Shown: positions 33,084-42,898, counted from the first letter of the stretch. The stretch is 64,000 nucleotides of DNA from Halorubrum ruber (GCF_018228765.1 NZ_CP073695.1:2775218-2839217); one strand, 5' to 3'. Numbers and translations: made by a program. The notes: a model not told the origin generated them from the sequence alone.

Positions 33084-33698
33084 TGTGTGTCCGCGGACGG
33101 TTGCGATTCAGCCGCGAGGGGCCACATGTCGTCTCGTCCCGGGGCGTGCGGCGGTCGGTCCGGCCGCGGCCCCGGCGGCGAGTGCCCGCTGTGTCCGCAC
33201 CAGCGAGTTGGCAGAAATACCCGCGGTCCGCCCTTAACCGCTTCGCTCCGCGGGTCGCGTGGGGAACCGTAACAGGGGACGAGCGGACCGGCGCGTGTTC
33301 GGCGACCGCTGTCGGCAGTTCCGCGCCCGCTATCGCCGCGGTCGGACGCGCCGTCCGCCCACGCGCGCCTGACTTATCCGTCGAGGACCGCGACGGATCC
33401 GTGGGCGCGGGCGTTCGTATCCGCCGGAGTCCGGCCGAGCGCTCGTCCGCGCCGGGCCGCGCCGACCGCCGAGCGTTCCCCCGGGCGGTCGGCCCGCGAC
33501 CCGAGAGAGACAGAGGCACACGCCGCGGCCCCGGACGGGGGCGAGAGGCGCGAGCCCTTACCCTCCGAACGAGCCGCGGTCCGCACGCTCCCGACCGGCG
33601 CGCGTCGATCGATTAAAGTTCACTTGTATCGATGAACCGCCAGTGGTACACACCGACGCCGCACCGGGAGGCCGCGGGCTCGACGGAGGGGGTTCCGG
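33084..33698. other. 615-bp intergenic region without a recognised gene
   Basis: Divergent gap between rpl15e and the cobalamin operon. Open frames here are overlapping, Arg/Pro-rich and look random. I searched by eye for SRP RNA (GGAAG with AGCA) and RNase P RNA (GAGGAAAGTCC) signatures and saw neither. Candidate TATA boxes are near 33228-33238 (minus) and GATTAAAG at 33611-33618 (plus), the latter about 85 nt before the first cobalamin gene. Confidence 0.6.
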
Positions 33699-34808
33699 AT
33701 GGGCGACGTGAGGCTCGTCGTCGTCGCCGGAACGACCGAGACGGCCGCCATCGACGGGATCAGCGCGGCGGGCGCCGACCCTGAGATCCGCGTCCACACG
33801 CCGAGCGCCGACCTCGAGATCGTCGAGGCGGGGCGCCCCGCGCCGGGTTCGCCCGTGCCGGTGAGCCCGGGCGGCTGCCCGACGCCCGCGGTCGTCACCC
33901 GGGCGGTCCGCGAACTGCTCGGCCCCGAGTCGCTCCCCGTCGAGTTTCTCGACGCCGGACTGGAAGCGCCGACCGCGGCGACGGTCCGCGACGCCGGCGC
34001 CGCCCCGGGCGGCGACGTCCGCGACCCGGAACCGGTCCCGGAGGCCGCGGCGGTCTTCGAGCGAGCCCGAGAGTTAGCCCCCGAACTGGCCGAATTCGGT
34101 GACGAGGTCGACCCCGGGAGCGACGGTGACAACGAATCCGCTGAACTCCTCGTCGCCGAGACGATCCCCGGCGGGACGACGACCGCGCTCGGCGCGTTGA
34201 CCGCGCTCGGCGAGCGCGCCGCCGTCTCCTCGTCGCTGCCGGCGAACCCGATCGAGCGCAAGCGCCGCGTCGTCGCCGAGGGGCTGGACGCGAGCGGTAT
34301 CGACCCGGGCGACGCGGCCGGCGACCCGATCGAGGCGGTCCGACTGGCGGGCGACCCCGTCCTCGCCGCCGTCGCCGGACTGATCGTCGGCTGCGCGGAC
34401 ACCGAAGTCGACGTCACCCTCGCGGGCGGCACCCAGCTCGCGGCCGCGACGGCCCTCGCCCGGCACGCAGGCGTCGACCGCCCGCTCCCGCTGGCGACCA
34501 CGTCGCTCGTCGCCGACGACCCGACCGCCGACCTCCCCGCCCTCGCCGATGACCTCGACCTGACGCTGTCGGCCGCCGACCCCGGATTCGCCGAGGGCGA
34601 CCACCCCGCGCTGGCGGCGTACGCCCGCGGCGAGGCGAAGGAAGGCGTCGGCATGGGCGGAGCGCTCGCGCTCGCGGAGCGTGCCGGCGTCGCCGACGCC
34701 GCCATCCGCGACCGGATCGCCGCCGTGACCGACCGCCTGCTCGCCGACCGCGCTGGAACCGAGGAGGAGGAGGAAGCCCCCGCCGCGAACGGAGGCGACG
34801 CGCGGTGA
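33699..34808 (+). CDS. CobT-like nicotinate-nucleotide-dimethylbenzimidazole phosphoribosyltransferase (UPF0284)
   Basis: A 369-residue protein of the archaeal CobT-related UPF0284 family, first gene of the cobalamin operon. Signatures: VPVSPGGCPTPAVVTRAV, AETIPGGTTTALGALTALGE and DVTLAGGTQLAAATAL, which form the CobT phosphate- and base-binding sites. It should activate the lower-ligand base (alpha-ribazole phosphate synthesis) for the last step of cobamide assembly. Archaeal versions are diverged and the base used here is not known. It overlaps the next gene by 4 bp. Confidence 0.85.
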   Translation: MGDVRLVVVAGTTETAAIDGISAAGADPEIRVHTPSADLEIVEAGRPAPGSPVPVSPGGCPTPAVVTRAVRELLGPESLPVEFLDAGLEAPTAATVRDAGAAPGGDVRDPEPVPEAAAVFERARELAPELAEFGDEVDPGSDGDNESAELLVAETIPGGTTTALGALTALGERAAVSSSLPANPIERKRRVVAEGLDASGIDPGDAAGDPIEAVRLAGDPVLAAVAGLIVGCADTEVDVTLAGGTQLAAATALARHAGVDRPLPLATTSLVADDPTADLPALADDLDLTLSAADPGFAEGDHPALAAYARGEAKEGVGMGGALALAERAGVADAAIRDRIAAVTDRLLADRAGTEEEEEAPAANGGDAR

Positions 34809-36133
34809 GGGGGCTCGTCCTCGGCGGAACGGCCTCCGGCGTCGGCAAGACGGTCGCGACGCTCGCGACGCTGCGCGCGTTCGAGAACGCGGGGCGGACC
34901 GCGCAGCCCGCGAAGGCGGGCCCGGACTTCATCGATCCCAGCCACCACGCCCGGGTCGCCGGGCGCCCGTCGCGGACGCTCGACCCGTGGCTTCAGGGGG
35001 AAGACGGGCTCCGACGCAACTACGCCCGCGGCGACGGCGACGTCTGCGTCGTCGAGGGGATGATGGGGTTATACGACGGCAGCGCCGCCAGCACGGCCGG
35101 GGTCGCCGCCGCGCTCGACCTCCCGGTCGTCCTCGTCGTCGACGCGAGCGCCGGGATGGAGAGCGTCGCGGCGACCGCGCTCGGCTTCGCGACGTACGCC
35201 GACCGGACGTCCCACGACGTCGACGTGGCCGGCGTGATCGCCCAGCGGGCGTACGGCGGCCGCCACGAGGACGGGATCCGCGAGGCGCTCCCCGACGAGC
35301 TCGCCTACTGCGGCCGGATCCCGCCCCGCGAGGACCTGGAGATCCCCGAACGTCACCTCGGGCTCCGAATGGGCGAGGAAGCCCCGCTCGACGACGCGAC
35401 GCTCGACGCGGCCGCCGAGACGCTCCGGACCGACCGCCTGCTCGACCTCGCTCGGGAGCCGACGCCGGCCGCGGAGGCGACGACCGAGCCGTCCGCCGGG
35501 AACTCCCCGGAGAGCGGCGACCGCCCGCGGGTCGCGGTCGCCGACGACGAGGCCTTCCGGTTCGTCTACCCGGCGACCCGCGAGCGCCTCCGCGAGCGCG
35601 CGACCGTCGCCCCGTTCGCGCCCGCGGCCGGCGACGACCTCCCGCCCTGCGACGGCGTCTACCTCCCCGGCGGCTACCCGGAGCTCCACGCCGAGGCGCT
35701 GGCCGCGGGCCCCGCGCTCGGATCGATCGCGGACGCCGCCGCCGAGGGGACGCCCGTCCTCGGCGAGTGCGGCGGGCTGATGGCGCTCGCCGAGACGCTG
35801 ACGACGGTCGACGGCGACACCCACGAGATGGCGGGCGTCCTCCCCGCGACCGTCGAGCGCCGCGAGCGGTACCAGGCGCTCGATCACGTCGAACTGCGCG
35901 CCCGGAGCGATACGCTCACGGCGAGCGCCGGCGAGCGGCTCCGCGGCCACGAGTTCCACTACTCCGCGGCCGACGTCGCCGCCGACGCGCGGTTCGCCTT
36001 CGACGTGGAGCGCGGGACCGGGATCGACGGCGACCGGGAGGGACTGACCGAGTACCGGACCCTCGGGACGTACTGCCACGTCCACGCCGAGAGCGGCGCG
36101 TTCGACACGTTCCTCGACGAGGTGGAACGGTGA
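34805..36133 (+). CDS. cbiA: cobyrinate a,c-diamide synthase
   Basis: A 442-residue glutamine-dependent amidotransferase that amidates the a and c side chains of cobyrinate. The ATP-binding P-loop is GTASGVGKT at residues 6-14; the class I glutaminase domain at the C-terminus has nucleophile Cys322 in LGECGGLMALAE and a GHEFHYS histidine motif. Starts at GTG 34805 overlapping the previous stop; ends overlapping the next start, indicating translational coupling. Confidence 0.93.
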   Translation: MRGLVLGGTASGVGKTVATLATLRAFENAGRTAQPAKAGPDFIDPSHHARVAGRPSRTLDPWLQGEDGLRRNYARGDGDVCVVEGMMGLYDGSAASTAGVAAALDLPVVLVVDASAGMESVAATALGFATYADRTSHDVDVAGVIAQRAYGGRHEDGIREALPDELAYCGRIPPREDLEIPERHLGLRMGEEAPLDDATLDAAAETLRTDRLLDLAREPTPAAEATTEPSAGNSPESGDRPRVAVADDEAFRFVYPATRERLRERATVAPFAPAAGDDLPPCDGVYLPGGYPELHAEALAAGPALGSIADAAAEGTPVLGECGGLMALAETLTTVDGDTHEMAGVLPATVERRERYQALDHVELRARSDTLTASAGERLRGHEFHYSAADVAADARFAFDVERGTGIDGDREGLTEYRTLGTYCHVHAESGAFDTFLDEVER

Positions 36134-37149
36134 CGGGAGTCGGCTCCCTCTCGACCCCGGCCGTCACCCTGCTCGCTCCGCTTCTCATCGCCATCGGGCT
36201 GGACCTCGCGTTCGCGGAGCCGCCGCGGCGGATCCACCCGGTCGCGCTGTTCGGGAGCGTCGTCGCGCCCTTCGACCGAGAGTGGGGCCGTCCGGGGCTC
36301 GTCGGCGTCGCCGTCGCGGTCGCGCTTCCGCTCGCCGCGGCCGCGGTCTGCGGCGGGGGCGTCTGGCTCGCGGCCGCCCTCGGGCCGCGGGTGGGGGACG
36401 TGCCGGTCCTCGCCGTCGCCGTCGCGGCCGCCGTCCTCTTCTCGGCCGCGAGCCTGCGCATGCTGCTCGACGTGACGGGCGAGGTCGTCGCCGAGAGCGA
36501 GGCTGACCCGGACGCGGCCCGCGAGTCCGTCCGGGCGCTCGTCGGGCGCGACCCGGCCGACCTCTCGCCGGCCGACGTCCGGAGCGCCGCCGTCGAGAGC
36601 GCGGCCGAGAACCTCGCAGACGGGTTCGTCGCGCCGCTGCTCTGGTTCGCGATCGGGTCTGGGGCCGCTGTCGCACTCGCCGCGGTTTTCGGCGGGACCG
36701 CGGGAGCCGCGAGCGCGCTGGCCGCGGGCGTCGCGGCCGCGGGCTGGGCGAAGGGCGTGAACACGCTCGACTCGATGCTCGGCTACCGGTCGAAGCCCGT
36801 CGGCCGGGCGAGCGCCCGACTCGACGACGCGGTCATGTTCCTCCCGGCGCGGACCGCGGCGTGCTGTCTCGCCGTCGCGGCCCGGTCCCCCGGGAGTTTG
36901 CGGCGCGCGCGGCCGCTGGCCCGCGAGCCGGCCTCGCCGAACTCAGGGTGGCCGATGGCGACGGCCGCGGTCGCGCTCGGCGTCCGCTTGGAGAAGCCGG
37001 GGGCGTACGCCCTCGACGGCGGGGCGGCGCCGCCGACGCCCGCGGCCGCACGCGATGCCGTACGACTCGTCGGCGCGGCCGGCGGCGTCGCGCTCGCGGC
37101 CGCGGCGGGGTGGCTCCTCGCGCTCGCGGGGGTGATCGCGTGGTCCTGA
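36130..37149 (+). CDS. cbiB: adenosylcobinamide-phosphate synthase
   Basis: A 339-residue integral membrane enzyme attaching aminopropanol phosphate to adenosylcobyrate. Family marks: LDLAFAEPPRRIHPVALFG at the start, SAAVESAAENLADGFVAPLLWF and NTLDSMLGYRSKPVGRASARLDD. About five hydrophobic segments. The GTG at 36130 overlaps the cbiA stop. It uses the aminopropanol phosphate expected from the CobD-like decarboxylase further down the operon. Confidence 0.93.
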   Translation: MTGVGSLSTPAVTLLAPLLIAIGLDLAFAEPPRRIHPVALFGSVVAPFDREWGRPGLVGVAVAVALPLAAAAVCGGGVWLAAALGPRVGDVPVLAVAVAAAVLFSAASLRMLLDVTGEVVAESEADPDAARESVRALVGRDPADLSPADVRSAAVESAAENLADGFVAPLLWFAIGSGAAVALAAVFGGTAGAASALAAGVAAAGWAKGVNTLDSMLGYRSKPVGRASARLDDAVMFLPARTAACCLAVAARSPGSLRRARPLAREPASPNSGWPMATAAVALGVRLEKPGAYALDGGAAPPTPAAARDAVRLVGAAGGVALAAAAGWLLALAGVIAWS

Positions 37150-37967
37150 CGGTCGCCGCGCTCCGCGGCGCGCTCGGGTTCCTCTCTCGGATCCCCGTGG
37201 GCGGCGGCGAGGGCGACTGGGAGGCGTTCCGCCGGACGCCCGCGGCCATACCGGCGGTCGGGTATGCGGTCGGCGCCCTCCTCGCGCTTCCCGTCGCCGC
37301 CGCGACACTGCTACCGGTCCGGGTGCCGTCGCTCACGGTCGGGGTCGCGTTCGCCGCGTGGCTCTACCTCGTCACGGGAATCACCCACCTCGACGGCGTC
37401 GCGGACCTCGGCGACGCGGCGGTCGTCCACGGCGACACCGACCGGCGGCGCGAGGTCATGAAGGACTCCGCGCTCGGCGTCGGCGGAACGGTCGCGCTCG
37501 CGCTGGTCGTCGTCGGACTCGTGACCGCCGCGACGGTGATCGCGGACGTCGCCCGCCTCTCGCTCGTCGACGCGGTCGTTCTCGTCGTCGCCGCCGAGGT
37601 GGGCGCGAAGGCCGCGACGGCGACGCTCGTCTGCGTCGGCGACGCGGCGCACGAAGGACTCGGGTCCGCGCTGACCGAGGCGTCGGGGCCGCGCGCGCTG
37701 GGCGGCGTCGCGCTCGCGGCGGCGCCCGTACTGCTGCTCGGGTGGCCGGCCGTCCGTCCCAACGCCGTCGACCCTATCGCCGTCCGGCCCGGATCCGTCG
37801 CCCCGATCGCGGTCGTGCTCACCGCCGCCGGCGTCGCCGCCGCGCTCGTGTTCGCGTGGGCGCGCTCGCGCCTCGGCGGCGTCAGCGGCGACGTGCTCGG
37901 CGCGACGAACGAGCTCGCCCGCGTCGTCGGGCTCCACGCGGGGGTGATCGCGTGGACGCTCTCGTGA
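37140..37967 (+). CDS. cobS: adenosylcobinamide-GDP ribazoletransferase
   Basis: A 275-residue membrane enzyme joining adenosylcobinamide-GDP and alpha-ribazole phosphate in the final step. Signatures: LGFLSRIPVGGGE, the acidic active-site motif THLDGVADLGDA, and RRREVMKDSALGVGG. Several hydrophobic helices follow. The GTG at 37140 overlaps the cbiB end by 10 bp; the longer frame upstream of it is only shadow sequence inside cbiB. It overlaps cobY at its 3' end. Confidence 0.92.
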   Translation: MVLTVAALRGALGFLSRIPVGGGEGDWEAFRRTPAAIPAVGYAVGALLALPVAAATLLPVRVPSLTVGVAFAAWLYLVTGITHLDGVADLGDAAVVHGDTDRRREVMKDSALGVGGTVALALVVVGLVTAATVIADVARLSLVDAVVLVVAAEVGAKAATATLVCVGDAAHEGLGSALTEASGPRALGGVALAAAPVLLLGWPAVRPNAVDPIAVRPGSVAPIAVVLTAAGVAAALVFAWARSRLGGVSGDVLGATNELARVVGLHAGVIAWTLS

Positions 37968-38701
37968 TGTGCGGCGGCCGCGGCACGCGACTCGGCGACG
38001 GCGAGAAGCCGCTCGCGCCGGTCGCCGGGCGGCCGATGATCGACCGCGCCCTCGACGCCCTCGCCGCGAGCCGCGTCGAGACCGCGTACACGGCCGTCTC
38101 GCCGCACACCCCGCGGACGCGCGAGCGGCTGGTCGCGCGGCGGGACGGCGGGGCGTCGAGTTCGGCGGAGGCGTCGCTCGAACTCGTCGTCGTCGACACG
38201 CCGGGCGACGGCTACGTCGCGGATCTTCAAGCGGCGCTGACCGAGGGACCGACGGCGCCGACGCTCACCCTCGCGGTCGACCTCCCGCTGCTCGACGGGA
38301 CGGCGGTCGACGCCGTCCTCGACGCTCACGAGGCGACCGACGCCGACGCGCTGTCGGTCCGCGTGCCCGCGGCGCGCAAGCGGGAACTGGGCGCGAGCGC
38401 CGACGCCGCGACGCGGTACGACGAGGCGGAGGGCGGCGAGGCGGAGGGTGGCAACACGGCTGTCGACCGCGTCCCCGCGGGGGTCAACGTCGTCGGCGCG
38501 CTCGACGGCGCGGGCGACGAGGCCGTCCGCGCGACCCGCGACGCCCGCCTCGCGGTCAACGTCAACCGCCCAGAGGACCGCCGGCTGGCAGAGCGGATCC
38601 TCGCCGGCGACCGGGATGCGCCCGCGCTCCCGAGCGGCGGTGTCGACTGGCTCGACGCGGGCAACGTGGGCACGGGGTCGCCGGGAGGTGACCCCCCGTG
38701 A
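37952..38701 (+). CDS. cobY: GTP:adenosylcobinamide-phosphate guanylyltransferase
   Basis: A 249-residue nucleotidyltransferase, the archaeal substitute for bacterial CobU. The GTP-binding signature is ALVMCGGRGTRLGDGEKPLA, followed by VAGRPMIDRALDAL and the metal-site strand LAVDLPLLDG. A C-terminal part with LAVNVNRPEDRRLAERIL is family-typical. Starts at GTG 37952, overlapping cobS by 16 bp. Presence of cobY with cbiZ marks the archaeal salvage route. Confidence 0.9.
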   Translation: MDALVMCGGRGTRLGDGEKPLAPVAGRPMIDRALDALAASRVETAYTAVSPHTPRTRERLVARRDGGASSSAEASLELVVVDTPGDGYVADLQAALTEGPTAPTLTLAVDLPLLDGTAVDAVLDAHEATDADALSVRVPAARKRELGASADAATRYDEAEGGEAEGGNTAVDRVPAGVNVVGALDGAGDEAVRATRDARLAVNVNRPEDRRLAERILAGDRDAPALPSGGVDWLDAGNVGTGSPGGDPP

Positions 38702-39747
38702 ACCGCGAGCGCGCGGCGGCGCTCGGTCGCGAACCGCACGGGAGCAGCGACGACCCCGACCTGCTCGACTTCAGCGCGAACGCGAACCCCGAGGTCCCCG
38801 AGGGGGTCGAGCGCGTGTACCGGGCGGCGTTCGAGCGGGCGCGGACGTACCCGCCGGAGCCGCCGGCCGCGTTCCGGGCGGCCGCCGCCGACTACGTCGA
38901 CTGCGACCCGGAGTCGGTCGTCCCGACGCCGGGCGGGCTGGCGGCGATCCGGGCCGCTGTCGCGCTTGCGGTCGACGACAGCGACACTGCCCTGCTCCCG
39001 GCACCGAGCTTCGGCGAGTACGCCCGCGAGGTCCGGCTTCATGGCGGCGAGCCGTCGTTCGTCGACGCCGACCGCGTCCTCGACGCGGACCCGAGCGGCC
39101 ACGCGCTCGCGGTCGTCTGCACGCCGAACAACCCCACCGGGACCGGCTACGACCGCGACGCGCTGCTCGCGTTCGCGGCGCGCTGTCGGGCGGCCGGGAC
39201 CGTCCTGCTCGTCGACGAGGCGTTCCTCGGGTTCACCGAGCGCGAGTCCCTGGCGGGGACCGACGGCGTCGTCGTCGCGCGAGCGCTCACCAAGCTGTTC
39301 GGGCTGCCCGGGATCCGGACCGGCTTCGCGGTCGCGACGGGCGACCTCGTCGCGGCGCTGCGGGGCGCCCGCCGGACGTGGAACTTGGGCGCCCCGGCGC
39401 TCGCGACCGGCGAGTACTGCCTCCGGCAGGACGGGTTCGTCCGCGAGACCCGCGAGCGCGTTCGGCGGGAGCGCGAACAGATGCGGGCCGCGCTCGCCGA
39501 GGGGTACGACGTGGCGCCTTCGGAGGCGCCGTTCCTCCTCCTCGACGTCGGTGACCGCGACGTCGACCGCGTCATCGAGCGGGCCCGCGACCGTGGCGTC
39601 GCCGTCCGCGACGCGCGGTCGTTCCGCGGCCTCGACTCGCACGTTCGGGTCGCGGTGCGCCGCCCGGCGGAGAACGGCCGCCTGCTCGCGGCGCTGGGGG
39701 TCGATGCCGGCGGAGACGGGAACGGAGGTGAAGGCGCCGATGTTTGA
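38698..39747 (+). CDS. CobD-like threonine-phosphate decarboxylase (class I aminotransferase fold)
   Basis: A 349-residue PLP enzyme of the HisC/CobD group. DLLDFSANANPEVPEGV opens the fold, CTPNNPTGTGYD and LLVDEAFLGF line the cofactor, and the PLP lysine is Lys199 in ALTKLFGLPGIRTGF. In this operon it most likely makes aminopropanol phosphate from threonine phosphate for CbiB; by sequence alone a histidinol-phosphate aminotransferase role cannot be fully excluded. GTG start overlapping cobY by 4 bp. Confidence 0.85.
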   Translation: MNRERAAALGREPHGSSDDPDLLDFSANANPEVPEGVERVYRAAFERARTYPPEPPAAFRAAAADYVDCDPESVVPTPGGLAAIRAAVALAVDDSDTALLPAPSFGEYAREVRLHGGEPSFVDADRVLDADPSGHALAVVCTPNNPTGTGYDRDALLAFAARCRAAGTVLLVDEAFLGFTERESLAGTDGVVVARALTKLFGLPGIRTGFAVATGDLVAALRGARRTWNLGAPALATGEYCLRQDGFVRETRERVRREREQMRAALAEGYDVAPSEAPFLLLDVGDRDVDRVIERARDRGVAVRDARSFRGLDSHVRVAVRRPAENGRLLAALGVDAGGDGNGGEGADV

Positions 39748-40504
39748 GGCGACCGTCAGCGAGGGCGTCCTCCGGCTCAGACGGCCGGGGACGCGCTGGC
39801 TCTCGACCGGCTGGGACGGGGGCCGGTCGCGGGCGGCGACCGCGTACAACGTGACCGTTCCGGAGGGGTTCGACCGGACCGACCTCGCGGCGTACCGAGA
39901 GGAACGGCTGGCGCGGGCGGGGTTCGGCGCCGAGGGGAACGTAGAGGACGATCCCGACGCCGCCCCGACGCTGTTCACGGGCGTCTCGATGGACCACGCC
40001 CGGGGAGCGCGGCTCGGCTCGGTCGTCGCGTACGCGACGGTCGGGCTTTCGAACCCCGCGATGCTGCCGGTGGAGCGCGAGGCCGCGTCGACCGCGGGGA
40101 CGGCGGGCGCGACCGAGTTGCGCGAGGCGACGGGGCGTACCGAGACCCCGCCGGACCCCGGAACAGTCAACCTGATCGTCGGGACGACGCGGCGGCTCGC
40201 GCCCGGGGCCGCGGCGAACCTCGTCGCGGTCGCGGCCGAGGCGAAGGCGGCGACGCTGCTCGCGGCGGCGGGCGTCCCGGGAACGACGAGCGACGCCGTC
40301 GTCGTCGGCGACGACCCGGAGGGAGAGCCCGCCGAGTTCTCCGGCAGCGCCACGGCGGTCGGCGGGGCGGCCCGCGCCTGCGTCCGGGACGCGGTCCGCG
40401 CGAGCCTGCGGTCGCGGTACCCGGACGGCGACGTGCCCGGCCCGGTGGCCGACGCCGAACACGGCGTCGTCACCGACGAGCGGGCGGAGGTTTTCGACCC
40501 ATGA
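39740..40504 (+). CDS. cbiZ: adenosylcobinamide amidohydrolase
   Basis: A 254-residue CbiZ protein that cleaves the aminopropanol arm of adenosylcobinamide, returning it to adenosylcobyrate for salvage. Family segments: LSTGWDGGRSRAATAYNVTV, GVSMDHARGARLGSVVAYAT, VGLSNPAML and VNLIVGTTRRLAPGAAANLV. The ATG at 39740 overlaps the preceding gene by 8 bp. A GTG four codons earlier is an alternative start. Confidence 0.92.
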   Translation: MFEATVSEGVLRLRRPGTRWLSTGWDGGRSRAATAYNVTVPEGFDRTDLAAYREERLARAGFGAEGNVEDDPDAAPTLFTGVSMDHARGARLGSVVAYATVGLSNPAMLPVEREAASTAGTAGATELREATGRTETPPDPGTVNLIVGTTRRLAPGAAANLVAVAAEAKAATLLAAAGVPGTTSDAVVVGDDPEGEPAEFSGSATAVGGAARACVRDAVRASLRSRYPDGDVPGPVADAEHGVVTDERAEVFDP

Positions 40505-41250
40505 CGACGAACGACGACACCACCGACGGCGAGGTATCGAACGGCGAGAACGGAGAGCGCGACGAGGCCGATGAGACCGGGGCCGGCGACCGGAGCCGCA
40601 CGCCGGGCGGCGGCGAGGCGCCCGAGCCGGAGCCGATCGAACCGGCCGCGCCCGAGGAGTTCGGGCTGGTCCAGGCCTGGTGGGGCGGCGGCAAGGGGAA
40701 GACCACGGCGGCGATGGGGATGGGGTTCCGCGCGGCGGGCCACGGCCACCGCGTCCACATGCTCCAGTTCATGAAGGGGGGCGCCGACAGCGTCGAGGGC
40801 GTCCGCGGCGAGTACAACGCGATCGCGGCCGTGCCGGGGTTCTCCTACGAGAACGCCGGCCACTACGGCTGGCACGGCCTGCTGGACGGCTCGGCCGACG
40901 ACGAGCACGAGGCGAAGGCCGCGGCCGCCTTCGAGCGCGCGGAGGCGCTCGTCGCGGGCGCGGCCGAGGCGGACCTGACCGAACCGCTCCCGCTCGACGG
41001 CGAACCCGAGGAGGGCGTCCACATGCTGATACTCGACGAGCTGCTGTACGCGGCCGACCGCGGGCTCGTCGCGCCCGATGACGTCGTCGCGCTCGCCGAG
41101 TCGAAACCCGAGGACCTCGAACTCATCCTCACCGGGAGCCACGCCGAGCCCGAGTACCTCGACGGCGTCGCCGACCTGATCACGAACGTCCGCAAGGTCG
41201 CGCATCCGTTCGACGACGGGCAGCGCGCTCGCCGGGGGACGGAGTACTGA
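40501..41250 (+). CDS. cobA: cob(I)yrinic acid a,c-diamide adenosyltransferase (CobA/CobO type)
   Basis: A 249-residue ATP:corrinoid adenosyltransferase making the Co-C5' bond. The P-loop is [19 protein letters not shown], followed by HMLQFMKGG and [14 protein letters not shown], with [12 protein letters not shown] near the end. The first 50 residues are a Gly/Glu/Asp-rich extension not normally present in bacterial CobA. It overlaps cbiZ by 4 bp. Confidence 0.93.
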   Translation: MTTNDDTTDGEVSNGENGERDEADETGAGDRSRTPGGGEAPEPEPIEPAAPEEFGLVQAWWGGGKGKTTAAMGMGFRAAGHGHRVHMLQFMKGGADSVEGVRGEYNAIAAVPGFSYENAGHYGWHGLLDGSADDEHEAKAAAAFERAEALVAGAAEADLTEPLPLDGEPEEGVHMLILDELLYAADRGLVAPDDVVALAESKPEDLELILTGSHAEPEYLDGVADLITNVRKVAHPFDDGQRARRGTEY

Positions 41251-41269
41251 CCGTGCGATCTGGACCCGC

Positions 41270-42865
41270 ATGACCGACGCCGACGCGACGGAGGCCCGGG
41301 AAGACCGAGCCGACACCGTCCTGATCGCGGGCACCGCGAGCCACGTCGGCAAGAGCACGCTGGCGGCCGGGCTCTGCCGACTGCTCGCGCGGCGGGGCGT
41401 CTCGGTCGCCCCGTACAAGGCGCAGAACATGAGCAACAACGCGCGCGTCGCGCTGACGTCCGACGGCGAGTGGGGCGAGATCGGCGTCTCTCAACACGTC
41501 CAAGCGCGGGCGGCCGAGGTCCCGGCGACGACCGACATGAACCCCGTCCTGCTCAAGCCTCGCGGCGGCGGCGAGAGTCAGGTGATCGTCGACGGCGAGG
41601 CGGTCGCGAACGCCCCGGCGTCGGCGTACTACGACGACCACTGGGACGACGCTCGGAAGGCCGCGGTCGCGGCCCACGAGCGTCTCGCGGCCGAACACGA
41701 CGTGATCGTCGCGGAGGGGGCAGGGAGCATCGCGGAGATCAACCTCCACGACCGCGACCTCGCGAACGTCGAGTGCGCGCGGTTCGCGGACGCCCGGATA
41801 CTAGTCGCGGTCGACATCGAGCGCGGCGGCGCGTTCGCGAGCCTCTACGGGACCCTCGAACTGCTCCCCGACGACCTCCGCGAGCGCGTCGCTGGCGCCG
41901 TGATCACGAAATTCCGGGGCGACCCGGAGCTCCTCGAACCCGGGATCGCGGAGATCGAGGAGCGAACGGGGGTACCGATCGTCGGCGTCGTCCCGCACGA
42001 CGACCCGGGACTGCCGGCGGAGGACAGCCTCTCGCTGCCGGACGCGGAGCGGGCCGAGGACGGGAGCGACGGCGGTATTAGTGGCGAGGGCGGCGTCCTC
42101 GGCGATTACGACGGCGTCCCAGAGGACGCGAGCGTCCGGATCGGGGTCCCGCGGCTCCCGCGGATCTCCAACTTCACCGACTTGGAGCCGCTGGCGCGCG
42201 AGCCGGGCGTCCGCGTCGTCTACCTGCCGCTCGACGCCGCGCTCGACGGGGTCGACGCGGTCGTCCTCCCGGGCTCGAAGAACACCGTCGACGACCTGCT
42301 CGCGCTCCGCGAGGCGGGATTCGACGCGGCACTGCGCGCGTTCGACGGCCCCGTGGTCGGCGTCTGCGGCGGGTACCAGCTCCTCGGGGATCGGCTCGTC
42401 GACGCCGACGTCGAGGGCGTCGGCGACCGCGAGACGGTGCCTGGCGTCGGGCTCCTCCCCGTCGAGACCGAGTTCTCGACCGACAAGCGCGTCGAGCGCG
42501 TGACGTGCGCCGTCGACGGCGTCGGTCCGATCGCGGGCGCCGAGGGGCGCGCGACCGGGTACGAGATCCACGCGGGGCGGACGCGGCTCCTCGATGACGC
42601 CGCGAGCGGCGACTTAGCGACAGCGCCCCTCGGCGCGGAGAGCGTCGCCACCGAGCGAGTCCTCGGCACGTACCTCCACGGGCTCTTCGAGACGGCGGCG
42701 GTGCGAGACGCCTTCGTCGAGACGGTCTTCGCGAGCGCGGGCCGGGCGCGCCCGGACGCGACGGTCGCCGACCGCTCCCCGTACGAGCGGGCGGCCGACC
42801 TCGTCGCGGAGAACGTGGACCTGGCCGCGGTGGGTCTCGACGACCTCGTCGGGTCGGCGGAGTGA
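41270..42865 (+). CDS. cbiP: adenosylcobyric acid synthase
   Basis: A 531-residue glutamine amidotransferase that amidates the b, d, e and g side chains of the corrin ring. P-loop [10 protein letters not shown] near residue 22, the [11 protein letters not shown] signature, and a class I glutaminase domain with Cys366 in [14 protein letters not shown] variable acidic loop (about 255-285) is an insertion relative to bacterial CobQ. Last gene of the cobalamin operon, 19 bp after cobA. Confidence 0.94.
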   Translation: MTDADATEAREDRADTVLIAGTASHVGKSTLAAGLCRLLARRGVSVAPYKAQNMSNNARVALTSDGEWGEIGVSQHVQARAAEVPATTDMNPVLLKPRGGGESQVIVDGEAVANAPASAYYDDHWDDARKAAVAAHERLAAEHDVIVAEGAGSIAEINLHDRDLANVECARFADARILVAVDIERGGAFASLYGTLELLPDDLRERVAGAVITKFRGDPELLEPGIAEIEERTGVPIVGVVPHDDPGLPAEDSLSLPDAERAEDGSDGGISGEGGVLGDYDGVPEDASVRIGVPRLPRISNFTDLEPLAREPGVRVVYLPLDAALDGVDAVVLPGSKNTVDDLLALREAGFDAALRAFDGPVVGVCGGYQLLGDRLVDADVEGVGDRETVPGVGLLPVETEFSTDKRVERVTCAVDGVGPIAGAEGRATGYEIHAGRTRLLDDAASGDLATAPLGAESVATERVLGTYLHGLFETAAVRDAFVETVFASAGRARPDATVADRSPYERAADLVAENVDLAAVGLDDLVGSAE

Positions 42866-42890
42866 GGTCAATCAGATCCGGAGGCGGAAA

Positions 42891-42898
42891 GTATATTG
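42891..42898 (+). promoter_or_regulatory. TATA box and overlapping inverted repeat upstream of the thioredoxin gene
   Basis: GTATATTG sits 24-31 nt before the ATG at 42922. The interval 42890-42916 begins AGTAT-A-TTG and ends CAATACT, an interrupted inverted repeat spanning the TATA box and the expected transcription start. Confidence 0.45.

Noticed and set aside
33250-33600. SRP RNA or RNase P RNA in the large gene-free gap
   Set aside because: No GGAAG/AGCA apical motif and no GAGGAAAGTCC block on either strand.
33619-33698. Possible cobalamin riboswitch before the cobT-like gene (GCCAGTGG and CCGGGAGGCC resemble parts of the B12 box)
   Set aside because: The remaining conserved core and long-range elements are missing, the leader is too short, and cobalamin riboswitches are not established in Halobacteria.
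38326-41439. Very long reverse-strand frame of over 1000 codons across the cobalamin operon
   Set aside because: Low-complexity Arg/Val/Asp-rich shadow of well-supported forward genes, with no recognisable domain.
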